Shown here: piece by piece, positions 27,759 through 36,258 of the stretch
Position numbering within the stretch: position 1 is the first letter of the stretch
How the letters are laid out: each line of letters starts with the position of its first letter
Assembly (NCBI RefSeq): GCF_003345655.1
Contig: NZ_QQOH01000001.1
Span: 496,001 to 560,000, forward strand
Reading direction: 5' to 3'
DNA: 64,000 nucleotides
Source of the DNA: Motiliproteus coralliicola
GTDB taxonomy: Bacteria; Pseudomonadota; Gammaproteobacteria; Pseudomonadales; Balneatricaceae
Notes under the pieces: model-generated
The model's database searches: none
What the model saw: the letters and a program-made list of their open reading frames with translations, nothing else
What the model was told of the DNA's origin: nothing
Made by a program: the position numbers and the translations under genes

Positions 27759-28262
27759 TTGAGAATACTGCGAAAATACACCAACCGCCGTCTCTACGAC
27801 ACTTCCCGTAGTTGTTACATCACCCTTGACGATGTTCGCGAGCTGGTACTTGAGAACGTCCCCTTCCAGGTCCAGGATTCTAAAACCGGTAAGGACCTGA
27901 CCCGAAATATTCTGTTGCAGATTATCAGTGAGCAGGAAGGCGAAGGCTCCGGTATGCTGACCAATCAGGTCCTGCAGCAATTGATCCGTTTCTATGGCGA
28001 CAGCATGGCTGGCATGATGGGCCAGTATCTGGAACAGAGCATCAGCGTGTTCCTGGCGCAACAGGATCGGATTCGTGCCCAGATGGAGTCGATGATCGAC
28101 GCCACCAACCCGTTGAAGATGATGAACACCATCGCCGGCAGCAATATGGCGATGTGGAACATGTTTACCCCCGGCTCAGAAGAGGAAGCCAAGGCTGCTC
28201 AGGCCGGGGAGCAAAATACCTCCGCTAAAGGCGATGACAAAGAGGACAAGTCCGGTAGTTGA
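27759..28262 (+). CDS. phaR: Polyhydroxyalkanoate synthesis repressor PhaR
   Basis: A 167-residue protein with the PhaR N-terminal DNA- and granule-binding domain: RKYTNRRLYDT at the very start and YITLDDVRELV after it. PhaR binds PHA granules and represses phasin and PHA genes when polymer is absent. It starts with TTG at 27759; the family N-terminus begins there and GAGGAA lies about 8 bp upstream. The C-terminal half is helical, ending in a charged tail. The gene converges on phaC, and a strong terminator separates them. Confidence 0.9.
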   Translation: MRILRKYTNRRLYDTSRSCYITLDDVRELVLENVPFQVQDSKTGKDLTRNILLQIISEQEGEGSGMLTNQVLQQLIRFYGDSMAGMMGQYLEQSISVFLAQQDRIRAQMESMIDATNPLKMMNTIAGSNMAMWNMFTPGSEEEAKAAQAGEQNTSAKGDDKEDKSGS

Positions 28263-28283
28263 GGCGGACCCTGAACCCTGTTG

Positions 28284-28319
28284 AAAAGCCCTTGTGATGA
28301 TCGTCGCAAGGGCTTTTTT
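28284..28319 (+). terminator. Rho-independent terminator after phaR
   Basis: AAAAGCCCTTG at 28284-28294 pairs with CAAGGGCTTTTTT from 28307. A long stem and six T residues mark it as strong. Confidence 0.88.
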
Positions 28320-28360
28320 GTGCGCATCGGATACGGAGGTGGGAGGCTTAACTGCTCGGA

Positions 28361-29440
28361 TCAGCCTTGCTGCTTCATCCAGGTGCTAAGCAGGTCCGGT
28401 AGTTGTTGCTGCGCGTGTCTTCCAACAAACACACCGATATGACCGCCGCTCAGCTCGTGCTCTTGATACTGTTGGCTGCCGGTCAGTGACGCCAGCGCAC
28501 GGGAGGCAGCCGGCGGTACCAGGTGATCACGGGCGGCGAAGATGTTGAGAAGCGGTCCCTGGTAGTTTTTCAGCTCCACCACTTCATCGCCAATCAGAAG
28601 GTCGCCATTGACGAAGCGGTTGTGATGGTAAAACTTGTCGACGAATTCGCAGCAGGCCGTGCCGGCCAGATCGGGGCTGTCATTGATCCAGCGCTCCATC
28701 CGTAGAAAGTTCTTTGCCGCCTCAGGGTTAGCCAGCTGGGCGGGCATGCTCAACTCTTTTAGCAGCCCCAGGCGCATCGGCATCAGCGCTTTGTAGATCT
28801 GGGTCAGCATTCCGCCATCGATATTGCCATTGGCCTGGCGGGCCAATCTGAGATCAACCCGATTGGCCAGATAGCCGAGCAGATTATCGTCGGTGTGAAA
28901 GTCCACCGGGGTGACCAGGGTTGTCAAGCTGTGCACCTGTTCCGGGTTGATGGCGCTGTAGCAGAGGCTGAAGGCGCCACCTTGGCAGACACCTAGCAGG
29001 TTGGGTCGATCAACACCGGCATGCAGGTTGACCTGTTCGACACAGTTGTCGATATAGCCGTTGATGTAATCGTCCAGATCCAGATAGGCGTCGGTGCTGA
29101 CCGGATAACCCCAGTCGATCAGATAGACCGGTTGACCCCGGCTGGTCAGGGCCCGGATCAGGGAGCGATCCGGCTGCAGGTCAAGGATATAGGGGCGGTT
29201 GACCAGTGCGTAGACGATCAGCAGTGGGCGGCGCTTGCTTTGAACCGGGTTGCCGGACTTGTCGAGGGCCGGGTAGTGGAGCAGTCGCAGTCGGTCTTCG
29301 GTGTAGATGCACTGATGTTCGGTCTGACCCACCGCGACCGCATCGAGATGCTGCAGGGTCTGCATGCCCTCGACCAGATTGCTGGCGCGTTGTTGCAGCT
29401 CGTCGAGCAGCTGTTCTGGGTTCAGCTTGATCCGGCTCAT
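28361..29440 (-). CDS. phaC: Class III polyhydroxyalkanoate synthase, catalytic subunit
   Basis: A 359-residue alpha/beta-hydrolase-fold synthase of the short class III type that polymerises hydroxyacyl-CoA into PHA at the granule surface. The lipase-like box is GVCQGG with nucleophile Cys152; the other triad members are Asp305 in AARDHLVPP and His334 in SGGHIG. It overlaps phaE by four bases (ATGA), so subunits are translated together. Length (about 355) and the adjacent PhaE separate it from class I and II enzymes, which are near 560 residues. PhaR at 27759 is the likely regulator of the system. Confidence 0.94.
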   Translation of the reverse strand: MSRIKLNPEQLLDELQQRASNLVEGMQTLQHLDAVAVGQTEHQCIYTEDRLRLLHYPALDKSGNPVQSKRRPLLIVYALVNRPYILDLQPDRSLIRALTSRGQPVYLIDWGYPVSTDAYLDLDDYINGYIDNCVEQVNLHAGVDRPNLLGVCQGGAFSLCYSAINPEQVHSLTTLVTPVDFHTDDNLLGYLANRVDLRLARQANGNIDGGMLTQIYKALMPMRLGLLKELSMPAQLANPEAAKNFLRMERWINDSPDLAGTACCEFVDKFYHHNRFVNGDLLIGDEVVELKNYQGPLLNIFAARDHLVPPAASRALASLTGSQQYQEHELSGGHIGVFVGRHAQQQLPDLLSTWMKQQG

Positions 29441-30351
29441 TGGTCGGCATCACCGTTGGCGGCATCAAGTTGAGTTTGTAGCTGTGTCAGCAGGTGTTGC
29501 TGCTCAAAGAGTTGCTGCTCGATCTTGCGTTGGCGACGCTCGGCCTTCTTGTGGGCTTTGCGGAGCTGATGATGCTGTTGCAGTAGCTGATCGTAATCCT
29601 GTTGTGGAACCAGTCCGAAGGTGCGGTATTCGTGTTGCCAGTATTCACGGATAAGGCACTGCATCTGCAGCGTGGCGTTGGTCAGCTCGCCATAGATGCT
29701 CTGGTAGTCCTGATGCTCAAGCTTTTCCTTGTAGCTAACTTCGTAGCAGTCGACCCAGATCTGATGCAGTGCCGATAAGCTTTCGGGTGGCTCGACGGCG
29801 TTCTTGAGCTGTTCGATCATCCGGTCGGTGGTCTGCTGGTTGATCAGGTGGTGCTGTTCGATATACAGCCGCAGCGCGTCCTGGAAACGGGTCAGTCCCT
29901 GCAGCAGCTGTGCGGCCTGTTGTTGCTGTCGTTCGGCGTTGCGGTTGAGCCTGTCGTGCAGAAACGGAAAGCTGCTGAACTGTTGCGGCGACAGCCCCAT
30001 CTGCTGCAGCAGCTGTTGAAGCGGTGCGGGCAGTTGGGTTTGTTGGTAAAAAGCGCCGTCGGCTTGAGTCTGCAGATGGGCGCTGAGCGCCTTGACCATC
30101 TGCTCCAGATTATCCGGTTGGTTGCTCTGCTGGAGCGATTGCAGCAGCCGTTCACCGTAGTCACTGAAACCCTTGGCTTGGCGGATCATCGCTTCGGTCA
30201 GCTCGGCGCTCTGGCCATTGAGTTGGCGGCCCTGCTCGAACAGCGTCTGCCAGTCAGCGGCCGGTTGCGGCTCATCACCCAGCAAACTGCGCCAATGAGC
30301 TTGCTGCTGCTCCAGCCATTGGTTGAGTTGGTCCAGGTTGCTCGGGTTCAC
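29437..30351 (-). CDS. phaE: Class III polyhydroxyalkanoate synthase, PhaE subunit
   Basis: A 304-residue helical, glutamine-rich protein needed together with PhaC for class III synthase activity. PhaE proteins are poorly conserved; here the LHQIWVDCYEVSYKEKL region (about 195-211), the following VPQQDYDQL segment and the long C-terminal coiled coil (about 255-300) fit the family. It starts with GTG at 30351, with GGAG about 8 bp upstream. It comes first in a two-gene operon and overlaps phaC by ATGA. No membrane segment is visible. Confidence 0.88.
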   Translation of the reverse strand: MNPSNLDQLNQWLEQQQAHWRSLLGDEPQPAADWQTLFEQGRQLNGQSAELTEAMIRQAKGFSDYGERLLQSLQQSNQPDNLEQMVKALSAHLQTQADGAFYQQTQLPAPLQQLLQQMGLSPQQFSSFPFLHDRLNRNAERQQQQAAQLLQGLTRFQDALRLYIEQHHLINQQTTDRMIEQLKNAVEPPESLSALHQIWVDCYEVSYKEKLEHQDYQSIYGELTNATLQMQCLIREYWQHEYRTFGLVPQQDYDQLLQQHHQLRKAHKKAERRQRKIEQQLFEQQHLLTQLQTQLDAANGDADQ

Positions 30352-30423
30352 TGATGGCTCCGACGACGGGTGCTGGTTAATTCTTCAATGTTACCGGGCA
30401 AGCCGGTGATATCAAAACCTTAA

Positions 30424-31311
30424 TTAACTGCTGCGATGATTCTGACTATGTTGATTGAGGGTTTTGATAAAGGCTTCGGCGGCATTGGAAAGGGTCCGAT
30501 CGCGGTGATAAATCAGGCCGAGCGGCCGCCGGATCTGGTCGTCGGTCAATGCCAGACGATGCAGCTGAGGATCAAGCAGGGTCTCGGGCAGCAGGCTCCA
30601 ACCCAGACCGATACTGACCATCATTCGGATGGTGTCGAGGTTGTTGGTGGAGATCCCCAGTTGTAGCTGGAGTTGCTGTTCGGCAAAACGCTGTTCGACC
30701 AGCGCGCGAGTGAAGGTGTTGTGGCTGGGCAGAATCGCGCGGTGGTTTGTTAGGTCCTGCAAGGATATCGCTGCCATTGACGCTAACGGATGGTCGGCAG
30801 CGCAACAATAGCAGAGCTCGTCTTCCCAGTTGGTGGAGGCGCAGATTTTCGGATCCGGGTCGGGGGCCAGGGTGATGACGGCTAGCTCGACCTCGCCGCT
30901 CAGGACCGCATCGTAAGCGACCTCGGATTCTAGGAAGCGAAGGTCCAGTTCGACTTCGGCGTGGCGTCGGTGGAACGAGCGTAATACCGGCGGCAGTCGG
31001 TGCAGGCTGATGTGGTGGCTAGTGGCTAGCGAGAGCTTGCCATCAATCCGTCCGTCACGGTTCGACAACAGTCGGCGAGTATCTTCCAGCTCCAATAAAA
31101 TGGAACGTGCACGGGGCAGCAACAGGCGGCCGGGTTCGGTCAGGCTGACTTTTCGACCGATGCGATCGAACAGGCGGCAGCCGAGTTGCTGCTCCAGGTT
31201 GGCGATCCGTTTACTGATCGCCGGCTGGGTCAAAAATAGCCGTTCAGCCGCAACCGAAAAGGACTCATCTTCGGCCACGCTGACAAAGGCTTTGAGGCTG
31301 TGGGCGTCCAT
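30424..31311 (-). CDS. LysR-family transcriptional regulator divergent from leuC
   Basis: A 295-residue LysR protein: winged helix-turn-helix (about 1-65, with TQPAISKRIANLEQQLG as the recognition region) and effector-binding domain (about 90-290). It is transcribed away from leuCDB, as is a LysR gene in Pseudomonas. Whether it controls leuCDB is unknown. A palindrome just upstream (31320-31336) overlaps its ribosome-binding region and could be its own operator. The 194-bp divergent region shows no leucine-rich leader peptide. Confidence 0.88.
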   Translation of the reverse strand: MDAHSLKAFVSVAEDESFSVAAERLFLTQPAISKRIANLEQQLGCRLFDRIGRKVSLTEPGRLLLPRARSILLELEDTRRLLSNRDGRIDGKLSLATSHHISLHRLPPVLRSFHRRHAEVELDLRFLESEVAYDAVLSGEVELAVITLAPDPDPKICASTNWEDELCYCCAADHPLASMAAISLQDLTNHRAILPSHNTFTRALVEQRFAEQQLQLQLGISTNNLDTIRMMVSIGLGWSLLPETLLDPQLHRLALTDDQIRRPLGLIYHRDRTLSNAAEAFIKTLNQHSQNHRSS

Positions 31312-31319
31312 TTGAGTAG

Positions 31320-31336
31320 CATTCCTTTCTGGAATG
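31320..31336. promoter_or_regulatory. Candidate operator upstream of the leuC-linked LysR gene
   Basis: CATTCC-TTTCT-GGAATG is a perfect 6-bp inverted repeat nine bases before the LysR start. On the minus strand it contains the AGGAA used as ribosome site, so binding could reduce the regulator's own expression. Confidence 0.35.
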
Positions 31337-31505
31337 AATTGAATAGAAAAAATGAATTTGTGTTATTTATAAGCGGCTTTTACCATGGCTGCAAATAAAC
31401 GCGCGTTGTAGGGTTTTTTAACCGCCAGATGCGCGATGAATAAGACCGAATCAGTCGGCCGAGATGACTTCGGGATGACTGTGAGATGAGAATAGGAGGC
31501 CCACC

Positions 31506-32930
31506 ATGGCGGGTAAGACGCTTTATGACAAACTCTGGGATGATCATTTGGTTCGTCAGCAGGAAGACGGTAGTGCGCTGATCTATATCGATCGCCAGCT
31601 GCTGCACGAGGTGACTTCACCTCAGGCATTCGAAGGTCTGCGTCTGGCCGGGCGTCAGCCCTGGCGTCTGGATGCCAACCTGGCGACGCCGGATCACAAC
31701 GTTCCGACCACCGTGGCCGAGCGTAAGATCGGTGTCGACGGTATCGAGGATCCAGTCTCCAAGATTCAGGTCACTACGTTGGACAGCAACTGCGACGAGT
31801 TCGGCATCACCGAGTTCAAGATGCAGGATATCCGTCAGGGGATCGTCCACGTGGTCGGCCCGGAGCAGGGAGCAACCTTGCCGGGTATGACCGTGGTCTG
31901 TGGTGATTCCCATACTGCGACCCATGGTGCCTTCGGGGCCCTGGCCCACGGTATCGGCACCTCCGAGGTTGAGCACGTACTGGCCACCCAGTGCCTGATC
32001 GCCAAAAAGATGAAGAACATGCTGGTTCGGGTCGATGGTCAGCTTGGTAAAGGTGTGACCGCTAAAGACGTCGTGCTGGCGATCATCGGCAAGATCGGTA
32101 CCGCCGGCGGCACCGGTTGTGCGATCGAGTTCGGCGGCGAAGCGATTCAGAGCCTGTCGATGGAAGGCCGGATGACCGTCTGTAACATGGCGATCGAAGC
32201 CGGTGCCCGTGTCGGCCTGGTGGCGGTCGATCAGAACACTATCGATTATGTTGAAGGCCGTCCGTTCGCCCCCAAGGGCGCGGATTGGGATAAGGCGGTT
32301 GAGGCCTGGAAGCAGCTGCACAGTGATGCCGATGCGCAGTTCGACGAAGTCGTCGTGCTTAATGGCGCCGAAATCGAACCTCAGGTGACCTGGGGAACCT
32401 CGCCGGAGATGGTGGTTGGCGTTGCGGCCCAGGTGCCGGACCCGGCCCAAGAGTCCGATCCGGTCAAGCAGCAGGGTATCGAGCGTGCGCTGGAATATAT
32501 GGGGCTGAACGCTAATCAGGCGATCACCGATATCCAGCTGGACCGGGTCTTTATCGGTTCATGCACCAACTCGCGGATCGAAGATCTGCGCGAGGCGGCC
32601 GAAGTGGTCAAAGGCCGCAAGGTGGCTGCCAGCCTGAAGCAGGCGCTGGTGGTACCGGGTTCTGGTCTGGTCAAGCAGCAGGCCGAACAGGAAGGCCTGG
32701 ATAAGATCTTTGTCGAGGCGGGGCTGGAGTGGCGTGAGCCCGGATGTTCCATGTGTCTGGCGATGAATGCCGACAAGCTGGGCCAGGGGGAACACTGTGC
32801 TTCCACCTCGAACCGTAATTTTGAAGGCCGCCAGGGCTTTGGCGGTCGTACCCATCTGGTCAGCCCGGCGATGGCCGCGGCGGCAGCAGTGGCCGGGCAC
32901 TTCGTTGATGTGCGCGAGATGCTGGACTAA
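31506..32930 (+). CDS. leuC: 3-isopropylmalate dehydratase large subunit
   Basis: A 474-residue aconitase-family subunit that, with LeuD, isomerises 2- to 3-isopropylmalate in leucine synthesis. The 4Fe-4S cluster cysteines are Cys353 (GSCTNSR), Cys414 and Cys417 (GCSMC). The N-terminal [16 protein letters not shown] is typical. The ATG has AGGAGG eight bases upstream. leuD follows after 26 bp and leuB after another 54, forming leuCDB; leuA is not in the window. Regulation may involve the divergent LysR protein. Confidence 0.97.
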   Translation: MAGKTLYDKLWDDHLVRQQEDGSALIYIDRQLLHEVTSPQAFEGLRLAGRQPWRLDANLATPDHNVPTTVAERKIGVDGIEDPVSKIQVTTLDSNCDEFGITEFKMQDIRQGIVHVVGPEQGATLPGMTVVCGDSHTATHGAFGALAHGIGTSEVEHVLATQCLIAKKMKNMLVRVDGQLGKGVTAKDVVLAIIGKIGTAGGTGCAIEFGGEAIQSLSMEGRMTVCNMAIEAGARVGLVAVDQNTIDYVEGRPFAPKGADWDKAVEAWKQLHSDADAQFDEVVVLNGAEIEPQVTWGTSPEMVVGVAAQVPDPAQESDPVKQQGIERALEYMGLNANQAITDIQLDRVFIGSCTNSRIEDLREAAEVVKGRKVAASLKQALVVPGSGLVKQQAEQEGLDKIFVEAGLEWREPGCSMCLAMNADKLGQGEHCASTSNRNFEGRQGFGGRTHLVSPAMAAAAAVAGHFVDVREMLD

Positions 32931-32956
32931 TCGGAAGCTGGGGGGAGAAAACTAAC

Positions 32957-33595
32957 ATGCAGAAATTTACACAACATCAGGGCATTGCTGCCCCGCTCGA
33001 TCGGGCCAATATCGATACCGATATGATTATCCCGAAGCAGTTCCTGAAATCGATCAAGCGTTCCGGCTTTGGGCCGAACCTGTTTGATGAGCTGCGCTAT
33101 CTGGACGAAGGCAAGCCCGACCAGGATTGCAGCGGTCGTCCGTTGAACCCGGACTTTGTCCTGAACCAGGCGCGCTATCAGGGCTGTTCGATCTTGTTGG
33201 CCCGTGAAAACTTCGGTTGTGGTTCCAGCCGCGAGCACGCCCCTTGGGCGCTGGATGATTTCGGGATTCGCGCGGTGATCGCGCCGAGCTTTGCCGACAT
33301 CTTCTTTAACAACTGCTTCAAGAACGGCTTGTTGCCGATCGTGCTGCCGGAAGAGCAGGTCGATGCGCTGTTCAAAGAAGTGGAAGCCAACGAGGGTGCG
33401 ACCCTGCAGATCGATCTGGAGCGTCAGGTGGTGATCCGTGCAAATGGTGAGGAGCTGGCGTTTGAAATTGATGAGTTCCGCAAGCACTGTCTGCTCAATG
33501 GTCTGGACGATATCGGTTTGACCCTGCAGCATGCGGATTCGATTCGTGACTATGAAGCCAAGCGCAAGCAGCAAGCGCCTTGGTTGTTTGGTTGA
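32957..33595 (+). CDS. leuD: 3-isopropylmalate dehydratase small subunit
   Basis: A 212-residue swivel-domain partner of LeuC. Family segments seen are [17 protein letters not shown] near the N-terminus and the [15 protein letters not shown] substrate loop near residue 90. Size matches the family. The GGGGGGAGA stretch before the ATG is the likely ribosome site. It is the second gene of leuCDB. Confidence 0.97.
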   Translation: MQKFTQHQGIAAPLDRANIDTDMIIPKQFLKSIKRSGFGPNLFDELRYLDEGKPDQDCSGRPLNPDFVLNQARYQGCSILLARENFGCGSSREHAPWALDDFGIRAVIAPSFADIFFNNCFKNGLLPIVLPEEQVDALFKEVEANEGATLQIDLERQVVIRANGEELAFEIDEFRKHCLLNGLDDIGLTLQHADSIRDYEAKRKQQAPWLFG

Positions 33596-33649
33596 TCAAT
33601 AGATTGATTGGTTAATTCAGCCGTTGTTGCGTACTAAGGAGAACAACGA

Positions 33650-34732
33650 ATGACAAAGAAGATTTTGATCCTGCCCGGTGATGGCATCGGGCCGGAGATC
33701 GTCAGCGAAGCGGTTGCTGTGCTGGAAGAGATCAAGGATAAGCTGGGGCTGGCGTTCGAGCTGGACGAAGCGCTGCTCGGCGGTTCTGCAATCGATGCGA
33801 CCGGTGTGCCGCTGCCCGATGAAACCTTGGAAAAGGCCAAATCCAGCGATGCGATCCTGCTGGGCGCGGTCGGTGGTCCGAAGTGGGACGAGCTGGATAC
33901 CGCGATCCGTCCGGAGAAAGGGCTGTTGGGAATTCGTTCGCAGCTGGATCTGTTCGGCAATCTGCGCCCGGCAATCCTGTACCCGCAGTTGGCCGATGCC
34001 TCATCACTGAAGCCGGAGATCGTTGCCGGTCTGGATATTCTGATCGTGCGCGAGCTGACCGGTGGCATCTACTTCGGGCAACCCCGTGGCGTACGTACGC
34101 TGGAGAACGGTGAGCGCGAAGGCTACAACACCTACGTCTACAGCGAATCCGAGATCCGTCGTATCGCCAAGGTCGCATTTGAGTCGGCCCAGAAGCGTGG
34201 TAAAAAAGTCTGCTCGGTCGACAAGGCCAACGTGCTGGAAGTCACCGTGCTCTGGCGCGAGATTCTCGATGAGGTGGCCAAAGACTATCCGGATGTCGAA
34301 TTGAGCCACATGTATGTCGATAATGCCGCAATGCAGCTGGTTCGGGCGCCGAAACAGTTCGATGTGATGGTTACCGGCAACATGTTCGGTGATATCCTAT
34401 CGGATGCGGCGGCGATGCTGACCGGTTCCATCGGTATGCTGCCGTCGGCGTCGCTGAATGAAAGTGGTCAGGGCATGTATGAGCCTTGTCACGGTTCTGC
34501 GCCGGATATTGCCGGTCAGGGTATCGCCAATCCGTTGGCCACGATCCTGTCGGCGGCGATGATGCTGCGTTATTCACTGGCTGAAGTGGAAGCGGCAGAT
34601 TTGATTGAAAAGGCGGTCAGTAACGTCCTTGATCAGGGACTGCGTACTGCCGATATTTATTCCGATGGAATGCAGAAGGTTTCAACCCGTGAAATGGGTG
34701 AGGCCGTGGTTGCCGCTTTGCGGGCCCTGTAA
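33650..34732 (+). CDS. leuB: 3-isopropylmalate dehydrogenase
   Basis: A 360-residue NAD-dependent decarboxylating dehydrogenase making 2-ketoisocaproate precursor in leucine synthesis. The N-terminal [10 protein letters not shown] and the [17 protein letters not shown] metal/cofactor motif near residue 244 are diagnostic, as is [13 protein letters not shown] near 134. A good AAGGAG site precedes the ATG. It ends the leuCDB run; two hairpins follow before asd. Confidence 0.97.
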   Translation: MTKKILILPGDGIGPEIVSEAVAVLEEIKDKLGLAFELDEALLGGSAIDATGVPLPDETLEKAKSSDAILLGAVGGPKWDELDTAIRPEKGLLGIRSQLDLFGNLRPAILYPQLADASSLKPEIVAGLDILIVRELTGGIYFGQPRGVRTLENGEREGYNTYVYSESEIRRIAKVAFESAQKRGKKVCSVDKANVLEVTVLWREILDEVAKDYPDVELSHMYVDNAAMQLVRAPKQFDVMVTGNMFGDILSDAAAMLTGSIGMLPSASLNESGQGMYEPCHGSAPDIAGQGIANPLATILSAAMMLRYSLAEVEAADLIEKAVSNVLDQGLRTADIYSDGMQKVSTREMGEAVVAALRAL

Positions 34733-34799
34733 TCACCATCATTGACGCCTATATCTGACGAGTAGGCGTCGGGAATTATCTGCGTTGGCAGATACAGAT

Positions 34800-34830
34800 C
34801 GGGTGCTCGGCTGGAGTGCCCGAATTTTTG
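34800..34830 (+). terminator. Intrinsic terminator between leuB and asd
   Basis: CGGGTGCTC at 34800-34808 pairs, with two G-T wobbles, with GAGTGCCCG at 34814-34822; AATTTTTG follows. A second hairpin, GACGCCTA/TAGGCGTC, lies at 34744-34770. asd probably has its own promoter. Confidence 0.6.
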
Positions 34831-34875
34831 TTAGTTTGCGTTCTTGATTGGGCGCATGAAGAGAGATGAAACACC

Positions 34876-35985
34876 ATGATGCGTGTAGGTTTTGTTGGCT
34901 GGCGGGGTATGGTTGGTTCCGTACTGATGCAGCGTATGCAAGAGGAGCGGGATTTCGATCTGATCGATCCTGTGTTCTTTACCACTTCCCAGGTAGGCCA
35001 GAACGGCCCGACCATTGGCAAAGAGATTCCGACGCTTAAAGACGCTACCGACATTACCGAGCTGGCAGCCATGGACGTCATCATCTCCTGTCAGGGCGGT
35101 GACTACACCAAGGCTGTCTATCCGGGTCTGCGTGAATCCGGCTGGAAGGGCCACTGGATCGATGCGGCTTCTTCGCTGCGGATGGTCGACGAGAGTGTGA
35201 TCGTGCTGGATCCGGTTAACGGACAACAGATCCGCGACAAGCTGGCCAACGGCGGCAACCTATGGGTTGGCGGCAACTGCACCGTCAGCTTGATGCTGAT
35301 GGGTCTGGGTGGTCTGTTTGAGGCTGGCCTGGTCGAGTGGTTGTCTTCGATGACCTATCAGGCGGCATCCGGCGGCGGCGCCAAGCACATGCGTGAGCTA
35401 GTCAATCAGATGGGGCAGATCAACGCAGCCGTGGCTGACAAGTTGGCTGATCCGGCCAGTGCGATCCTGGATATTGATCGCGATGTGGCGGCGATGATCC
35501 GTAGCGACGAGCTGAGCACCGATAACTTTGGCGTTCCGTTGGCCGGTAGTCTGATCCCGTGGATCGATACCCAGCTGGAAAACGGCCAGAGCCGTGAAGA
35601 GTGGAAAGGCCAGGCTGAAACCAACAAGATCCTTGGTGTCGACAAACTGATTCCGGTCGACGGTACCTGTGTCCGTATCGGTTCCATGCGTTGTCACTCG
35701 CAAGCTTTCACCATCAAGCTGACCAAGGATGTGCCAGTCGACGAGATTGAGCAGATGCTGGCCGAGCATAACGATTGGGTCAAGGTCGTCCCGAATGATC
35801 GCGATCAGACCATGCGCGATCTGACTCCGGCGGCTATTACCGGCACCATGACTGTGCCTGTAGGTCGTCTGCGGAAGCTGAATATGGGCCCAGAGTACCT
35901 TAATGCCTTCTCAGTAGGTGATCAGCTGTTATGGGGTGCGGCGGAACCGCTGCGCCGTATGCTGCGCATCATTCTCGAGGGCTAA
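34876..35985 (+). CDS. asd: Aspartate-semialdehyde dehydrogenase
   Basis: A 369-residue NADPH enzyme reducing aspartyl phosphate to aspartate semialdehyde, the branch point to lysine, methionine, threonine and peptidoglycan diaminopimelate. It belongs to the Gram-negative type: N-terminal [14 protein letters not shown] nucleotide loop and catalytic Cys135 in GGNCTVSL. The [11 protein letters not shown] segment holds the active-site His. leuB-asd-fimV is the order seen in Pseudomonas. A strong terminator follows at 36001. Confidence 0.97.
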   Translation: MMRVGFVGWRGMVGSVLMQRMQEERDFDLIDPVFFTTSQVGQNGPTIGKEIPTLKDATDITELAAMDVIISCQGGDYTKAVYPGLRESGWKGHWIDAASSLRMVDESVIVLDPVNGQQIRDKLANGGNLWVGGNCTVSLMLMGLGGLFEAGLVEWLSSMTYQAASGGGAKHMRELVNQMGQINAAVADKLADPASAILDIDRDVAAMIRSDELSTDNFGVPLAGSLIPWIDTQLENGQSREEWKGQAETNKILGVDKLIPVDGTCVRIGSMRCHSQAFTIKLTKDVPVDEIEQMLAEHNDWVKVVPNDRDQTMRDLTPAAITGTMTVPVGRLRKLNMGPEYLNAFSVGDQLLWGAAEPLRRMLRIILEG

Positions 35986-36000
35986 GTCTCTCGGTATTGC

Positions 36001-36033
36001 AAACGGCCGCTTTATAACAGCGGCCGTTTTTTT
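36001..36033 (+). terminator. Rho-independent terminator after asd
   Basis: AAACGGCCGCT pairs with AGCGGCCGTTT around TTATAAC; seven T residues end it. It separates asd from fimV. Confidence 0.9.
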
Positions 36034-36258
36034 ATGCATTTTATTTGCGTCTTGGATGATATTTGACCAAAGGTTTGATCTTGGTTGCCGATAGGGTGTT
36101 GTAATACGGCGACTTTGATTGATTCAAAAGGGTGTTTGACTAATACTCTTAAACCAATCAGCTTGATCATTGGATTAGCCGGGGTAGTAATGCTGGCGGC
36201 GCCTGAAGTTTAGTTGTTTTGTTCGGCCGGATATCTCGGAGTTAGGGGAAGGATAATT

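Noticed and set aside
31385-31411. Short frame MAANKRAL before leuC as a leader peptide
   Set aside because: It has no run of leucine codons, so it does not fit a leucine attenuation peptide.
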